From Utricularia gibba (Eukaryota; Streptophyta; Magnoliopsida; Lamiales; Lentibulariaceae): a DNA stretch of 64,000 bases. The stretch lies in the NCBI GenBank assembly GCA_002189035.1, contig CM007991.1:1612001-1676000 (forward strand), given 5' to 3'. Below are positions 39,544-51,918 of this stretch, piece after piece. Every line of letters begins with the position of its first letter. Position 1 is the first letter of the stretch. Made by a program: the position numbers and the translations under genes. A model generated the notes under the pieces. The model worked only from the letters and a program-made list of their open reading frames with translations. It had not been told where the DNA came from and made no database searches.

Positions 39544-41056
39544 AGCTTTTGCTGACAGGCAAAATCAAACCTTATCATTACAAAATTCAATCCGAGCTCC
39601 AGGAACAGCCCCAATTGTTGGAATCAAAAGAAAACACGCGGGCCCTTCTGATAGAAACCAAACAAGCCCAACCCGAATCAGCCGAAGCTATTGAAAATGA
39701 AATTGGGGAATTAGGTTATGCCCTAATTGACAACCAAGGCTGTTGAACTCTGGTCAGAAACTACAAAATGGGAAACGAAATCCTAGCCGTTCGCTTCTTC
39801 GGATAACGGAAATATACGCCGTTCGATTCTTTATTTCTCGCATTTTGTGTTTAATGAGTATAATTGTATTTAATCACTTATTAATGATAGAAATTAGCCT
39901 TAAAATTTCATATTTAAAAACTCGCACCATATTCATGGGTTGGGTAGATGAAAGCATTGTTTAAAAAATTGTGATTGAATCCACAAATCAACTTGATTAA
40001 ATTCGAATTTTTAAAAAATAATAAAAAAATAACAATAGTAATTCATAGTTATCATAATTTTACATTTTTTTATAAAGAAAATATCATTTTTTAAAGATTC
40101 AGTTACAATAAACTTTATTGTAAAAAATGTGTATTTATAGTTTTTTATTCCAAAAATTTACATGAACGTCATATTGTCCTTTTCCTCTTATCCCTCTAAA
40201 TTTGCTTCGTTGTTTTTCTATTTAAAGTATGCTATGTAATTTGAAATCATGTTTCATATTATATGAAATAAAATCAATTTTAAATTATGTGAATAAAATT
40301 AATTTTGAAACTATAAAATTATGTTATGATATAATATAAAATTATAGTATAGAATTTAACATTTTAAATTATATATTATAAAATTTAATAGATTACATTA
40401 TTATAAATCATAAAAACCAAAAAAATCAATAATTTTTAAAGTTAATATCAGAATCTTAATTTCTGATTTTAACGTCCAAAGATTAAAATCTATAGAATTA
40501 AATCAAATTACTTCAGTAAATAAATGAAACAGAGCAAACACTTAGTTCAATATTCTGGAATTCGAATCCTTTTGGAGATCCTTCCTAGACTCGGAAAGAT
40601 TGGGACGATTCTTGGGTCATATTTTTTTAAAACTATTTTAATGATGATAATGGTGACAATTTAATTGAGACCACAAACAGTAATTAATCATTTGCAAAAC
40701 GTTGAGTAAAAACTATTCCTTTTTTAGCAAATTCTAAAACTAATTTGAATTCTAAAAAAAATAAATTTCCGTTCCGTGTACGGTTTATAAGCCGGAGAGA
40801 TCTGATTCAGGCATCCTCTTATTCGTGGCCTGGATCTAGGGTTTCTCCGTTCTCATAATTCTCAGGCCAAAGTTTCATCCACAAAGCCCCGCGCACGAAT
40901 TTGAATCTAAAATCAGGAACTTCACTCCATCATCCCGATCTCGAATTGATTTTTTTTTTCTCCGACACTGACAAAGTGAAATTCGTAGTGGATTGGGTTT
41001 CAAGATTTACGCTTTTTTTGTTAATCCGCTCTCCGGGAGATAATTTGGAGAATTAA
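39544..41056. other. Divergent promoter region between WAPL and CPL1
   Basis: About 1.5 kb, very AT-rich in the middle (39.8-40.8 kb). No TATA box is convincing at either end, as expected for two housekeeping genes. No coding sequence or repeat of note. Confidence 0.5.
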
Positions 41057-44000
41057 ATGAATCGAAAATTGGTTGTGGTGTACGAGGGAGGGAAGGTGCT
41101 GGGAGAGGCGGAGTTGCAGGCTGGTGAAGGTGGGGGTTTTCTGGGTGATCAGATAAAGGATGTTCGGATATCTCATTACTCTCAACCCAGCGAAAGGTGT
41201 CCTCCGCTGGCGGTCTTCCATACTATAAACTCCACCGGAATATGCTTCAAACTGGAATCTGCGGCCAAGACTATGGACTCGCCGCTATCGCTTATGCATG
41301 CAACCTGTCTCAAAGAGAACAAGGTATCAGAAACCACAAACCTAACCTCGCTTGAAATCAAACTCGATGGAGTTGAGAACCAGCTGCAAATTGATTCTGT
41401 TTTTAATGAATAGCCTGAGGTGGCTGGAGCTGAAAGTACTAATTCTTTTATATTAGCTGGACTCATTTTTGCTAAGATAACTGATTCCAAAGCCATTAAC
41501 TATAATGTCTTGATACATACACTTATAGTGGAGTGTTGATCTAGTTGGGAATTTATGGACAAAAATTTTCCACGCAAGTGAACTTTCGTTTGATGCTCAA
41601 GGAAATTTAAACTGATGAATTTGGATATTCCAGCGTTGAGCCATGGATTATGCTTCTGGAGGACCAGACCCTGGTTGTGGACCTTATATCCTTAGACATA
41701 AACAACGGATGTGTTTCTAATTGTGATTAATATTATTGGGAATTTCATGTTACATTTCGCATGCACATTTAGATATTCCAAGGTGCCTTCATGAATCAAA
41801 TTATACATGTTGAGTTGACCTTATTTTTGTTACTGAGGTACATTAAGAAGTTAGTTAGGCATGTGTACGTGTATATGTAAACAATTTAGTTTTCTGTATA
41901 TCCTGTATATATGAATTCCTGTTTCAGTGGTATTTGTTGTTAAGTCTTCTATGATAGCCTCCTTGTTATTGTCATGCGAATTTCCAAGTCTTGCTTCTGA
42001 ACTCTTTTTCTTACTGCAGACAGCAGTGTTGTCTGTTGGGGGAGTGGAAGTCCATTTGGTTGCCATGAAGTCTAGAAAGTATGATGAAGCTTGCTCTTGT
42101 TTTTGGGGATTCAGTGTGCCATCGGGCCTGTATAATTCTTGCCTTGCAATGCTGAACATGAGATGCCTAGGAATTGTGTTTGATCTTGATGAAACGCTAA
42201 TAGTTGCCAATACATTGCGCTCGTTCGAGGATAGAATTGATTCACTGCAGCGGAAGATGAGTTCTGAGTCTGATCCACAGCGAATCTCTACCATGGCTGC
42301 TGAGGTGAAACGTTACCAGGAAGACAAAAATATTTTGAAACAGTATGCAGAAACTGATCAGATTATTGACAATGGAAAAGTTTTCAAGGCACAATCTGAA
42401 GTCGTTCTTGCCATGTCAGATGATCAGCAAACCATAGTCCGCCCACTTATAAGACTGCAAGATAGAAATATAATCTTAACACGCATTAATCCATTGGTAA
42501 ATTATTCAACTCTATTCCTTTTCCAATCATTTTTTAATTTGGTCCAACTGGATCATGTTAGTGTGTACTGTCTGTAAATAGCTCTTGTCACCTATTCACT
42601 TCTTGCAACTCGGTGAATGCAATTTAGTTCTACGTCAATCTTGCATTATTCTACTCTCCATTTGGCATGTAACATTGAAGCTTTCTCAACATTTCAGATT
42701 CGTGATACTAGTGTTCTTGTGAGATTGAGACCAGCTTGGGAAGATCTCAGAAGCTATTTGACAGCCAAAGGTCGAAAGCGCTTTGAGGTTTTTGTTTGTA
42801 CAATGGCTGAAGGAGATTATGCTTTGGAGATGTGGAGGCTGTTGGATCCAGAATCTAATTTGATAAACCCACGGGATCTTCTGAGCCGCATTGTTTGTGT
42901 AAAGGCTGGTATGCTTTTAAAATTTTAAATACTTGCTGGGATTCATCCAGTCGTGGATGATTATTTACTTATTTATTTTTTCACTCCTTATAGGTTCTAG
43001 GAAATCATTGGTCAACGTTTTCCAAGATGGGATTTGTCTTCCGAAGATGGCTTTGGTGATTGACGATCGTGTAAAAGTATGGGATGAAATCGATCAACCA
43101 AGAGTGCATACTGTTCCCGCATTTACCCCATACTCTGCGCCTCAAGCTGAGGTAGATAATTCACTTTGAGTTCCTCATAATTTTTTTTTTTTTTTTCGGC
43201 ACAAGCATGCTCGAAGCTTATTTCCTGTAGGCCAATAGTGAGACGCCTGTCCTGTGTGTTGCAAGAAATGTAGCATGCAATGTAAGGGGCGGTTTTTTCA
43301 AGTAAGTCTGCTGCTACCTCTTACGAAAATGTGCCAAGATGTGTTTTTCTTTTGTGATGGAAGATCATAAGCCAGCATTTTTGTCACAGAGAGTTCGATG
43401 ATGGTCTAATGCCACGCATTTCAGAAGTTGCATTTGAAGATGATGCCAAAGACATACCACCTCCACCTGACGTGAGCAGCTACTTGGTTTCAGAGGTTAG
43501 TTTATATGATTCACTTTCTTAAACCCTTGGCATATTCATTAGCGTTATGCAAAAGAGCTGGCAATTATTTGGTGATGTAGATAATAAAAATCTTATGATC
43601 TCTTTTTTTTATCAACCTATTTTTGTATGCTGATGTGGAATACTTCAATTTTTATTCCTTAGGATGATCATTCAGTGTCTACTGGTGTCAAAGATGGCCT
43701 TGGATTTGATGGTGTGGTGGATAATGAAGTTGAAAAAAGATTAAAGGTAGAGGGCCTTCTTTTAGTCAATTGGATTTTTGCCTGTTGGTGATTAAAACAA
43801 TTATCCTTTCTCAGCTTGTGTATTTCAACGTGCTTGCTTATGATAATTCTCAAAATGTTTCTAGTTCTTCTAAAACTTCCTTGCATTATTGGAAGTTGTG
43901 CAATATTTTAGAAGTGGTTGCTTTCGGTTTAGTTACTCATTTATGTCTTTGGCACTTGTGTATTTCAGGAGGTGCTCTCAGCATCTGCTCTACCTGCACA

Positions 44001-46674
44001 AATTCTAAGTTTAGACCCCAGAATAGCATCAGCTATACAGCTTGCATATTCATCATCTTCGTTCCCTGTTATTCCACCAAAGGTGCAAGGGCAGGATATG
44101 GCTCCTCCATCTCAACAATTGCAGCATGTTGCAAAAGTGCTTAAACCACCATTGCCCCAACCAGCCATAGCAGAATCAGTATTGCATGGCTCTCCCGCCA
44201 GAGAAGAGGGTGAGGTTCCAGAATCTGAACTGGATCCCGATACGAGGAGAAGGCTACTGATTTTGCAGCATGGCCAAGACACCAGAGAACCGCCAGCACC
44301 TAGTGAAGGACAATTTTCTGGTAGGCTGCCTATGCAGGTTAATTTACCTAGGGCTTCTCCACCAGGTTGGTTTCCAGTTGAAGAGGAGATGAGCCCAAGA
44401 CAGCTGAACCGACGGGCACCATCTGTGGAATTTAATGGAGAGACAATCCCGGATGGCAGACATTGGAGCCATCATGCACCTTTTCTTCATAAAGATGATG
44501 CATTACTCCTGCCAGGGAGGCCACATGAAAACGTGAGGCTTAGCAGGGAGGTACTGGATTTTTATGGTTATTGAGGTTCTTTTTTGGCAGATTTTAGTGT
44601 CAGTATCATAATGATTAACTTCAAGTACACTGATTGTCAATTTGCGCTTCTCTACAGGAACTTTCAAGAGGAGACATGCTAAGATTGAATCAGTCTTCTC
44701 CCGAGTTCCATCAATTTTCAAGAGGTAATTCACTCCTAAAAACCCTGGATTTAGTTCTATGTCTATTTGAATGCCAAGATTTGTTTGGAGTCGTAGGCTT
44801 TGTTAAGCAGTAATGGAATTTCTGATTGTGCTGCAATAGTTATTTTTTTCTTCCTTCAACTCTGTGAGGCATGTTTCCTATTATATTTCTTGATAAAATG
44901 ACATGGTTAACGTAGTACTAACTGCTGGAACAAAATGGCAACGATTAGCTGAATATATAATTTTCTTAATTAGAATAAATTGCATGTTTTTTCTGTTTAA
45001 TGGGACCGTAAACCACAGAATATTGAGCCCATTCTTCTCTTGTTTTGGGGATGCAAAGATATGAACTCAAGTGATAAAGATAAGATTTTTGGTCCTCGCT
45101 TTGTGAACCTTCGTAGGTGAGGAAAGCACAGTAGCAAAGCTATCAGTTGGAAAAATCCTTGCAAGCAAATCTGGTCAAATTGATCCCGCCATTGAAACCT
45201 TTTCTGGAGCATTACAAGAAATTGCATTTCAATGTGGAACTAAGGTGTGTGATTTGCTATGCTTTAAACTTCTGGCTTTATTTCGTGGCCTAGACTCTTT
45301 ATTTTTCTCTGTTAATTTGTAGGTGGAATTCAAGCCATCTCTAGTATCAAGTATTGAATTGCAGTTCTCAGTAGAGGTGTGTTCCTGCAATTGCGTCACC
45401 TGTAATTGTGGCACATTGTTGAAGGAATCGTGTCATCTTTTGATTTAAACTCCTGCATCTGCCGCTTATCCCCGTGTTCAAAATTTCAGGTTTTTTTTGC
45501 TGGACAAAAAATTGGAAAGGCCATTGGTAATACAAGAAGGGAAGCACAGAACCATGCTGCAGAAGAAGCTGTTTTCTATTTGGCCCGTGAGTCTTGATCT
45601 CTAAAAAAGTGTTTCTCTATCATTTTTTTTAAAAATTTTGTAACGGGTTAACGAGTGTGCATACAATCTTCATGAAAAATCATGTATTTGTGTTTGTTGA
45701 CGGTATCCGTCATGCTTCAAAGACTCTGTTTAACTGCTTGATCTGATGTTATGCAGGCAAATACTTGTCTCAATCAAAATCGGATGTTGTGCATGCACCT
45801 GAGAGCCAGAGTAAAATTGGGAACAGTGATTTCACTGGTGATGCCACCCGTGGCTATCAACTATTTTCCAAGGAAACATCCGTGCCTTCAACATCAATGC
45901 ATGATGCCTCAAGGAAATCTGTGGGTTTCATCTCTGCGCTCAAGGAAGTGGTAAGTATCAAAACAAACTTTTTTAGGCAATACAGAAAGTTAATGCTTTT
46001 TGCATGGACTTTCTATAGTTTAAGTGATTCCTAGGCTTCAAGCCTCATGTTTCAATGTCGATTTTTAATGGTCCAGTGCATGATAGAGGGCTTTGACGTC
46101 GACTTTCAAATTCGACCTCATTTTCCAGTTAACCGAGGTCAGAAAAACGAAGCTTATGTCGAGGTTAGTCTATCAAAAAAATGTTTTTCATGGACTGAGA
46201 CACTTCATGTCAGTAATATTTACTTCAAACTTTCGGAGTTTCAGGTTGAAGTTAATGGTCAAGTGCTCGGCAAAGGCATTGGAGCATCATGGGAGGACGC
46301 CAAGTCACAGGTAATGTCATCGTAGTTCAAGCTGGCGCCTTCTACACGTAACACTGTTACTGATTTTCCTGAAACTGCGTCACGCAGGCAGCAGAGAAAG
46401 CTCTCGCCGCCTTGAGATCCATTCTCGCGCAGCCCTCATACAAACGCCAGGGTTCCCGAGGTGAGATGTTTTTGGCCACACTGTACGAACTTATTATACT
46501 GATGTCTGGACGAGGGCAATGGCTTTGAACACCCAAACTCCATGCTCTGTCTCCTGAACTGTGCATCTTTACAGGCCCATGCACCAAGGGAATCCCAGTA
46601 AGAGGTCAAAACCTGAATTCTCTCGAGGTTTACCGCAACTATCCACTTCCCTTCGACACCCCAGGCCATCTTAA
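41057..46674 (+). CDS. CPL1: RNA polymerase II CTD phosphatase-like 1 (CPL1/FIERY2), frame break near the end
   Basis: Seventeen exons: 41057-41323, 42020-42496, 42698-42908, 42994-43151, 43231-43301, 43390-43495, 43663-43746, 43969-44550, 44658-44724, 45117-45244, 45323-45376, 45490-45586, 45757-45950, 46077-46163, 46245-46310, 46388-46460, 46575-46674. About 940 residues when repaired. The FCP1-type catalytic motif is FDLDETL (D144, D146). Two double-stranded-RNA-binding domains follow (starting about [15 protein letters not shown] and [15 protein letters not shown]). The linker has [22 protein letters not shown], strongly conserved in CPL1/2. CPL1 dephosphorylates CTD Ser5 and assists miRNA processing with HYL1. 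In exon 16 the run CCC at 46455-46457 needs one more C. That gives GSPR and the conserved basic tail (KRSKPEF) to TAA 46672-46674; as read, the stop is at 46732. Confidence 0.95.
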
Positions 46675-47618
46675 CTCCCATCAAACTGCACTGCAGCAAC
46701 CCCTTTCCCCATTTTGGAGTTTGTGTACATAGGAGCTGCTCTCTTTGAGATCATCTGTGAATTAATGGGTAACCAGTCCAAGTTTTCCACTCCCCCACAC
46801 CCATCATTACACGAGGAAGAGGCCTTTGACTGCAAATCTCAAAGAAAGAGATGCACAGCTCTGCTGCAGATGATTTGAAGAGGGAAGGTGCCCCCTCAGG
46901 GTCCGGTTCCTTGTAGGAACCCAACTCTTCTGCCTATCCTTGAACTTGATCAAAATCATTTTTTTTTTCTAAGTCTGCATTTACAGTTATGGTCTTAATA
47001 TGCTTACCATCGTCCATTTCTCTGCCAAAAGCATTAAGTGAATTTATGATGTTATTTTAATTATTAATTTTTTAATTACTCATATAACCAATACTTCTGA
47101 ACAATGTGTTAATGGGAGGGTTGCCTTCTCGGTCGCCACGTGGCGGAGGTGACGCACGGGTGGCCTAGGTTTTATGGTGTTTTTTCTCGGTTTCACAGCA
47201 TATGGATTCGTGCCACGTGTCAGCATCCACGGTCCACGATAATAATTGTTTCACCACGTTGACCGCGCACCGTAAGCGCGTCGTGCCCCACTCCAAGAGC
47301 CGACCTTCCCACGTTTCGTCTTCTGGCCAATAACGGCTGCATGCTATTCTACGCGGCGGTTCCGATTTTTATATTATACTTTAAAAAAAAAATTAAATCC
47401 CACAGAAAATTCCACGCCGTTGATCTCAGAAGTAAAAAAGAGGCTCTCATTGAATCAGAATTTACTTTTCTGTGGCAACTGAAGTTGTGAATGGAATATA
47501 TATGTCGTTTCCTTGTTGACTAAAACCCATTACTTCACATCTTCTATCTTTTAGATTTTTTAGGGTTTCGATTATTTATTAGATTCTCTCATCTGCTGAC
47601 TGCTGCTGCAATCGAGGT
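46675..47618. other. CPL1 3' flank and promoter of the F-box gene
   Basis: No gene seen. Contains the G-box pair annotated separately and a GC-rich, CACG-rich stretch at 47130-47350. Confidence 0.5.
47137..47219. promoter_or_regulatory. Two G-boxes upstream of the FBS1-like gene
   Basis: Perfect CACGTG at 47137-47142 (in a CCACGTGG palindrome) and at 47214-47219 (CCACGTGTC, an ABRE form), 400-480 bp upstream of the ATG. Further ACG-containing cores follow to 47310. Such elements bind ABF/bZIP and bHLH factors; ABA or stress control is inferred. Confidence 0.5.
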
Positions 47619-48243
47619 ATGGGGAGGATCGCGGTGCTGGAATCAGGCTTCTAAGAAAAAGTACTTCTTTTGGAAGGAAAAGGGTTGTTTCTTTACCCGC
47701 TTCTCGTACCCATTTTGTCGACCATTTCGATTGCATTTCACAGAGGACGCAGTCCTCTTTCGGGAGATCACCGCTTCAAGATTTGCCTCAGGAGATTCTG
47801 GTTCATGCCCTGGCTCTGTTTCATATCACGCTTGATTTGCTCTGTTTCTGTTGAATTGAATTCAGCAACTCATGATGGGTTTTGAATGCAGATTAAAATC
47901 GTTTGTGGGGTGGAACACGAGGATCTGAAACAGTTGCTCTTGGTCTGTAAGGCCATGAAAGAAGCCGTAAGTTTGGTTGTTTGTTCATCATAATCCCTTC
48001 TCTGCTGCAACTCGAATTAGCTCTGAGTTGCGGAAAATGCAGACGTTGATCGCGAAGCAGTGCCATTTCGCGTACAGCACTCCGAGGAAGACACTGAGGG
48101 GGCTTGAGGAAATATTGATGTGGAGTGACGTCGAGGCGCCCAACGCTCCCCGGCAGCCGCGATTACATCGCAGATCGTTGACGCCCAAGAAACTCGCTGC
48201 CATTTCTATCGCACTTTTTTCTCCTGAAACGGAAACAAACTGA
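47619..48243 (+). CDS. FBS1-type (stress-induced) F-box protein, frame break after the ATG
   Basis: Exons 47619-47800, 47892-47966 and 48043-48243; about 152 residues in the repaired frame. The F-box is short: SPLQDLPQEIL joined to IKIVCGVEHEDLKQLLLVCKAM, then TLIAKQCHFAYSTPRKT. The C-terminal signature EAPNAPRQPRL and LTPKKLAAISIALF identifies the FBS1-like group (At1g61340/At4g21510 type). These proteins join SKP1 in SCF-like complexes and are induced by wounding, JA and ABA. The only upstream ATG (47619) is one base out of frame with the conserved part, which has no ATG of its own. One extra G in GGGG 47621-47624 would give a full-length ORF whose total length is then divisible by three. 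Confidence 0.85.
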
Positions 48244-49023
48244 ATTTCATTCATATCCTGTGTAACAGCACACCACGCTTGTAAAGTAGAAAGCCTTCTT
48301 TGTTCTGTATCGATTCTTCAGCTTCCGGTCGTTGGAGAAGATGACGGCATGGCCCCTTGGATCTTTATCCATTAAGACACCCCATATTTTATTTTTTAAT
48401 TAATTTATTAATATATTCGCTTCTATGGGCCACAATCAAAAAGCCCTCTTCATTTTATACCAAAGCAGCTTTTCAATCAAGCCCATAAGGTTAATATCTA
48501 AAGCCCGATAAGCGGGTTTTGGCCCATCCGCAACACAGAAATTTAACTTATGAATTTTTAAAATTTTTTGGAATATATTCTATTTTTAAAACATCGCTTA
48601 AGAATCAATTTTATTTTCAAATAAGACCGATATATTAACAATAATATATTTGTTAATCAAGAAGGATAAAAAAATGAATATGTGGGCCCCGGTTGAAAAA
48701 TAATGATTTTCAAGACATCCTTGGGCCCACATTTCGAGCTATAGTTCACCCTTGCGCTATGGAAAGGACACGTGTGCTTTAGGAGCTTGTCTTTCCTTTT
48801 ATTCGGAAATCCAACGGAAAGAAATCCGGCGCGGTGGCGCGGGAATGTCTGGGTATTTCGCGGATCACTGAGTTCTCCTCGAGTACACCTTTCGGTGATC
48901 TATCAGCAGCTTGTGGGGGATGAATTTTTCTTCGTTTACTTTTCGTTGCTGCGTGTTAGATGACGTTGTTGGAGGCTATTTAACTTCAATTAGTCTTCAC
49001 TTGAAGTTTAGGGTATTCTGAAA
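48244..49023. other. 3' flank of the F-box gene and NDB promoter
   Basis: AT-rich 48.3-48.7 kb, GC-richer toward the NDB start. No coding signal; an ORF at 48772-48963 is probably leader sequence. Confidence 0.45.
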
Positions 49024-51918
49024 ATGGCGGCGTTCCAGAGGATTGGCCGAACACTACGCGAAAGGCCTGGGTTAACTAAATTGCTAATTGTTGTCACTGT
49101 CAGGTAATCTTTGATCTTCTAATGACGCATTTTGTATTTCCGCTGTGTTTTTAGAGATTTTAATTTGGGTGGATCCGTCTCGTTTAGTTTGGGTGAGATT
49201 AGACGCGAAAGTTATATGATCTGCTTACGTATTGTTGGTATGGTTGGTTCAGTAGTCTGTCAGCATTAAGTTCGTCCGGTGATTTAGTAGCTCTTTATAA
49301 CTTGGGATCCCTTTGAGCGGCAGTGGTGGCGGTGTTATGGGATTTGCTGATGCATCGCCAGAAAATGCAGTGAATACTGCAAGTTCAATTGGTTCGGAGA
49401 GAATGAAAAAGAGAGTGGTAGTGCTTGGAACTGGCTGGGCTGGAACAAGTTTTTTGAAAAAACTGAAAAATCCAGATTATGAGGTGCAAGTGATATCGCC
49501 CCGCAACTATTTTGCGTTCACCCACTACTACCAAGTGTGACATGTGGAACTGTAGAACCTCGCAGCATAGTTGAGCCTATCCGCAATATAATCAGAAAGG
49601 TAAGGCTTGTATAGTTGCGATCTCTGTGCTAAATGATAACACTGAGAACGTTTGGCTCGGTTTGTTTGTTACATGAACTCATCGAAAATTTGAAGGTTTA
49701 CTTTCGTGGAAGGCTTTTCCAAGTGGCCAATGCTTATCTCTTGATTTTTCACCCCCCTTTTTGTCGTAGAAAAATGTAGGAGCTCATTACTGTGAAGCAG
49801 AATGCTTCAGGATTGATGCAAAAGAGAAGAAAGTTTATTGTCATTCTAGAACGCTGGGTAGTCATACTGACGAAGAAGTGATTATTGTCGACTATGACTA
49901 CCTCGTCATTGCTGTTGGAGCTCGATCAAACACATTCAACATCCCTGGTGTGGCAGAGCATTGCCATTTCTTGAAAGTATATCAAGATGCTTTTCTGTGT
50001 AACAGTATTCAATTATATTTATTTATTTATCCCTGAAATTTTGAACTATTTAGTTGGCTTTTCTGATTTATGGAAATGGTCTGAATATACCAAAATTTTT
50101 AGCGCTGTTGTGGCTCTTACTTTCATTGCAGGAAGTAGAAGATGCTCAAAAGATCCGCCGCACAGTTATTGATTGTTTTGAAAGAGCATCTTTGCCTAAC
50201 CTCAATGAAGAAGAGAGAAAGAAAATCCTTCATTTCATTGTTGTTGGTGGAGGACCAACTGGTGTTGAGTTTGCTGCAGAGCTTCATGATTTTGTGAATG
50301 AAGATCTGGTGAGGTTATACCCCAAAGTTAAAGAAGCAGTTAAGATAACGCTCGTTGAAGCAACTGACCACATCCTAAATATGTACGATTTTTCTAGTAC
50401 CAAAGATTTGTCCTGTTACAGCTTCTGTAAAATGGAAATGTAGCAATCATATTAAAATTCCTTTTTTTTTTTTTTTTTACTATCAGGCACTAGATTCAAA
50501 CCACCGTAGGTGCTTCCCATCAGTTATGAATCTCTGAAGTCTTTTACCGCAGGTTTGACAAAAGAATTACAGCATTTGCCGAGGAAAAATTTCAGAGAGA
50601 TGGCATTCATGTGAAAACTGGTGCTATGGTTGTCAAAGTATCAGATGAAGATATTTCTATAAAAGAAGTTAAGCAAGGTGGGGATGTATCCACTCTCCCC
50701 TATGGCATGGTTGTCTGGTCAACTGGCATTGGCACTCGTCCAATTATTGTAGATTTTATGAAGCAGATTGGCCAGGTAATCCACTAGAGACACAGAATTA
50801 TCCTTTTTTTTCAATCTTTGATGACTGTAAATTTTAGCGGATGATATCTTGCGCTTGCTGCCACCCAGGGTAGTAGACGTGCAATTGCAACAGATGAGTG
50901 GTTGCGAGTGAATGAATGTGATGGTGTTTATGCAATTGGGGACTGTGCAACAATTTATCAGCGCAAAGTCATGGTAACCAACTTTATGTGATACCTCTTG
51001 CTTTACATTGTGGCCTATCTAAAATGCTAGTTTTTGAAACTTGTAAGGATGACATTTGGGCGATATTTCAAAAAGCAGATAAGGACAACTCTGCAACACT
51101 TACGGTGACGGAATTCCAAGAAGTGATTGATGATATATGTGAAAGATACCCCCAGGTTGCACTCTACTTGAAAAATAAAAGGATGACTAATCTGGTTGAC
51201 CTCCTTAAAGATTCCAAAGGTGATGCTGCAAAGGAATCTGTTGAAGTCAACCTCGATGAATTCAAGGCTGCCCTTTCTCAGGTGGATTCTCAAATGAAGA
51301 ATCTTCCAGCTACTGCCCAGGTTAGAACTTGGATACCGCAGCTTTTGAAAATTTCAACATGGGTATCCAAAAGCATAGAAAAAGCAAATTGGTTATTATA
51401 GATGATGACAGATAACATCAGTTCTTTTATGGATTTCAGGTTGCTGCACAGCAAGGTTCTTATCTTGCTGACTGCGTTAACCGTATGGAAGAGTGCGAGA
51501 GAAAACCAGAAGGGCCTCTGCGTTTCAGAGGTGAAGGACGTCATCGTTTCAAACCCTTCAGGTACAAAAATCCAACTGAACCGCAGCAACCACAACTTAC
51601 TAAATCCCTCCTCATTTTTCCTAAGATACAAGCATTTTGGACAATTTGCTCCTCTGGGAGGTGAACAAACTGCTGCCCAGCTTCCTGGAGACTGGGTTTC
51701 AATTGGTCAAAGCACACAGTGGCTTTGGTATTCTGTCTACGCAAGGTGTGATTGCCATCTTCTCCCCATAACAATTCCTTCTTCAGTCATGTAACTCCAT
51801 GGTTAGCTAACCACCTTGAGGCATCTGCAGCAAGCTCGTTAGCTGGAGAACAAGAGCACTGGTGATATCAGATTGGGTGAGACGCTTCGTCTTCGGGAGG
51901 GACTCAAGCGGCATATAG
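49024..51918 (+). CDS. NDB: External alternative NAD(P)H dehydrogenase NDB (EF-hand type II NDH), one frame break
   Basis: Ten exons: 49024-49103, 49318-49599, 49770-49976, 50132-50382, 50553-50775, 50869-50973, 51048-51320, 51440-51561, 51626-51745, 51831-51918. 583 residues when repaired, like Arabidopsis NDB2. Two dinucleotide-binding folds are visible: VVVLGTGWAGTSF (FAD) and FIVVGGGPTGVEFAAE (NADH). The inserted Ca2+-binding EF-hand loop is DKDNSATLTVTE, and the C-terminus is the family's WLWYSVYA to FGRDSSGI. It oxidises cytosolic NAD(P)H at the outer face of the inner mitochondrial membrane without proton pumping. In exon 2 the run CCC 49521-49523 must be CCCC to read FAFTPLLPSVTCGTVE; as written a stop follows at about 49540. 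Confidence 0.95.

Noticed and set aside
40555-40580. tRNA-like GAATTCGAATCC motif
   Set aside because: No acceptor stem, D-arm or anticodon arm can be drawn around it.
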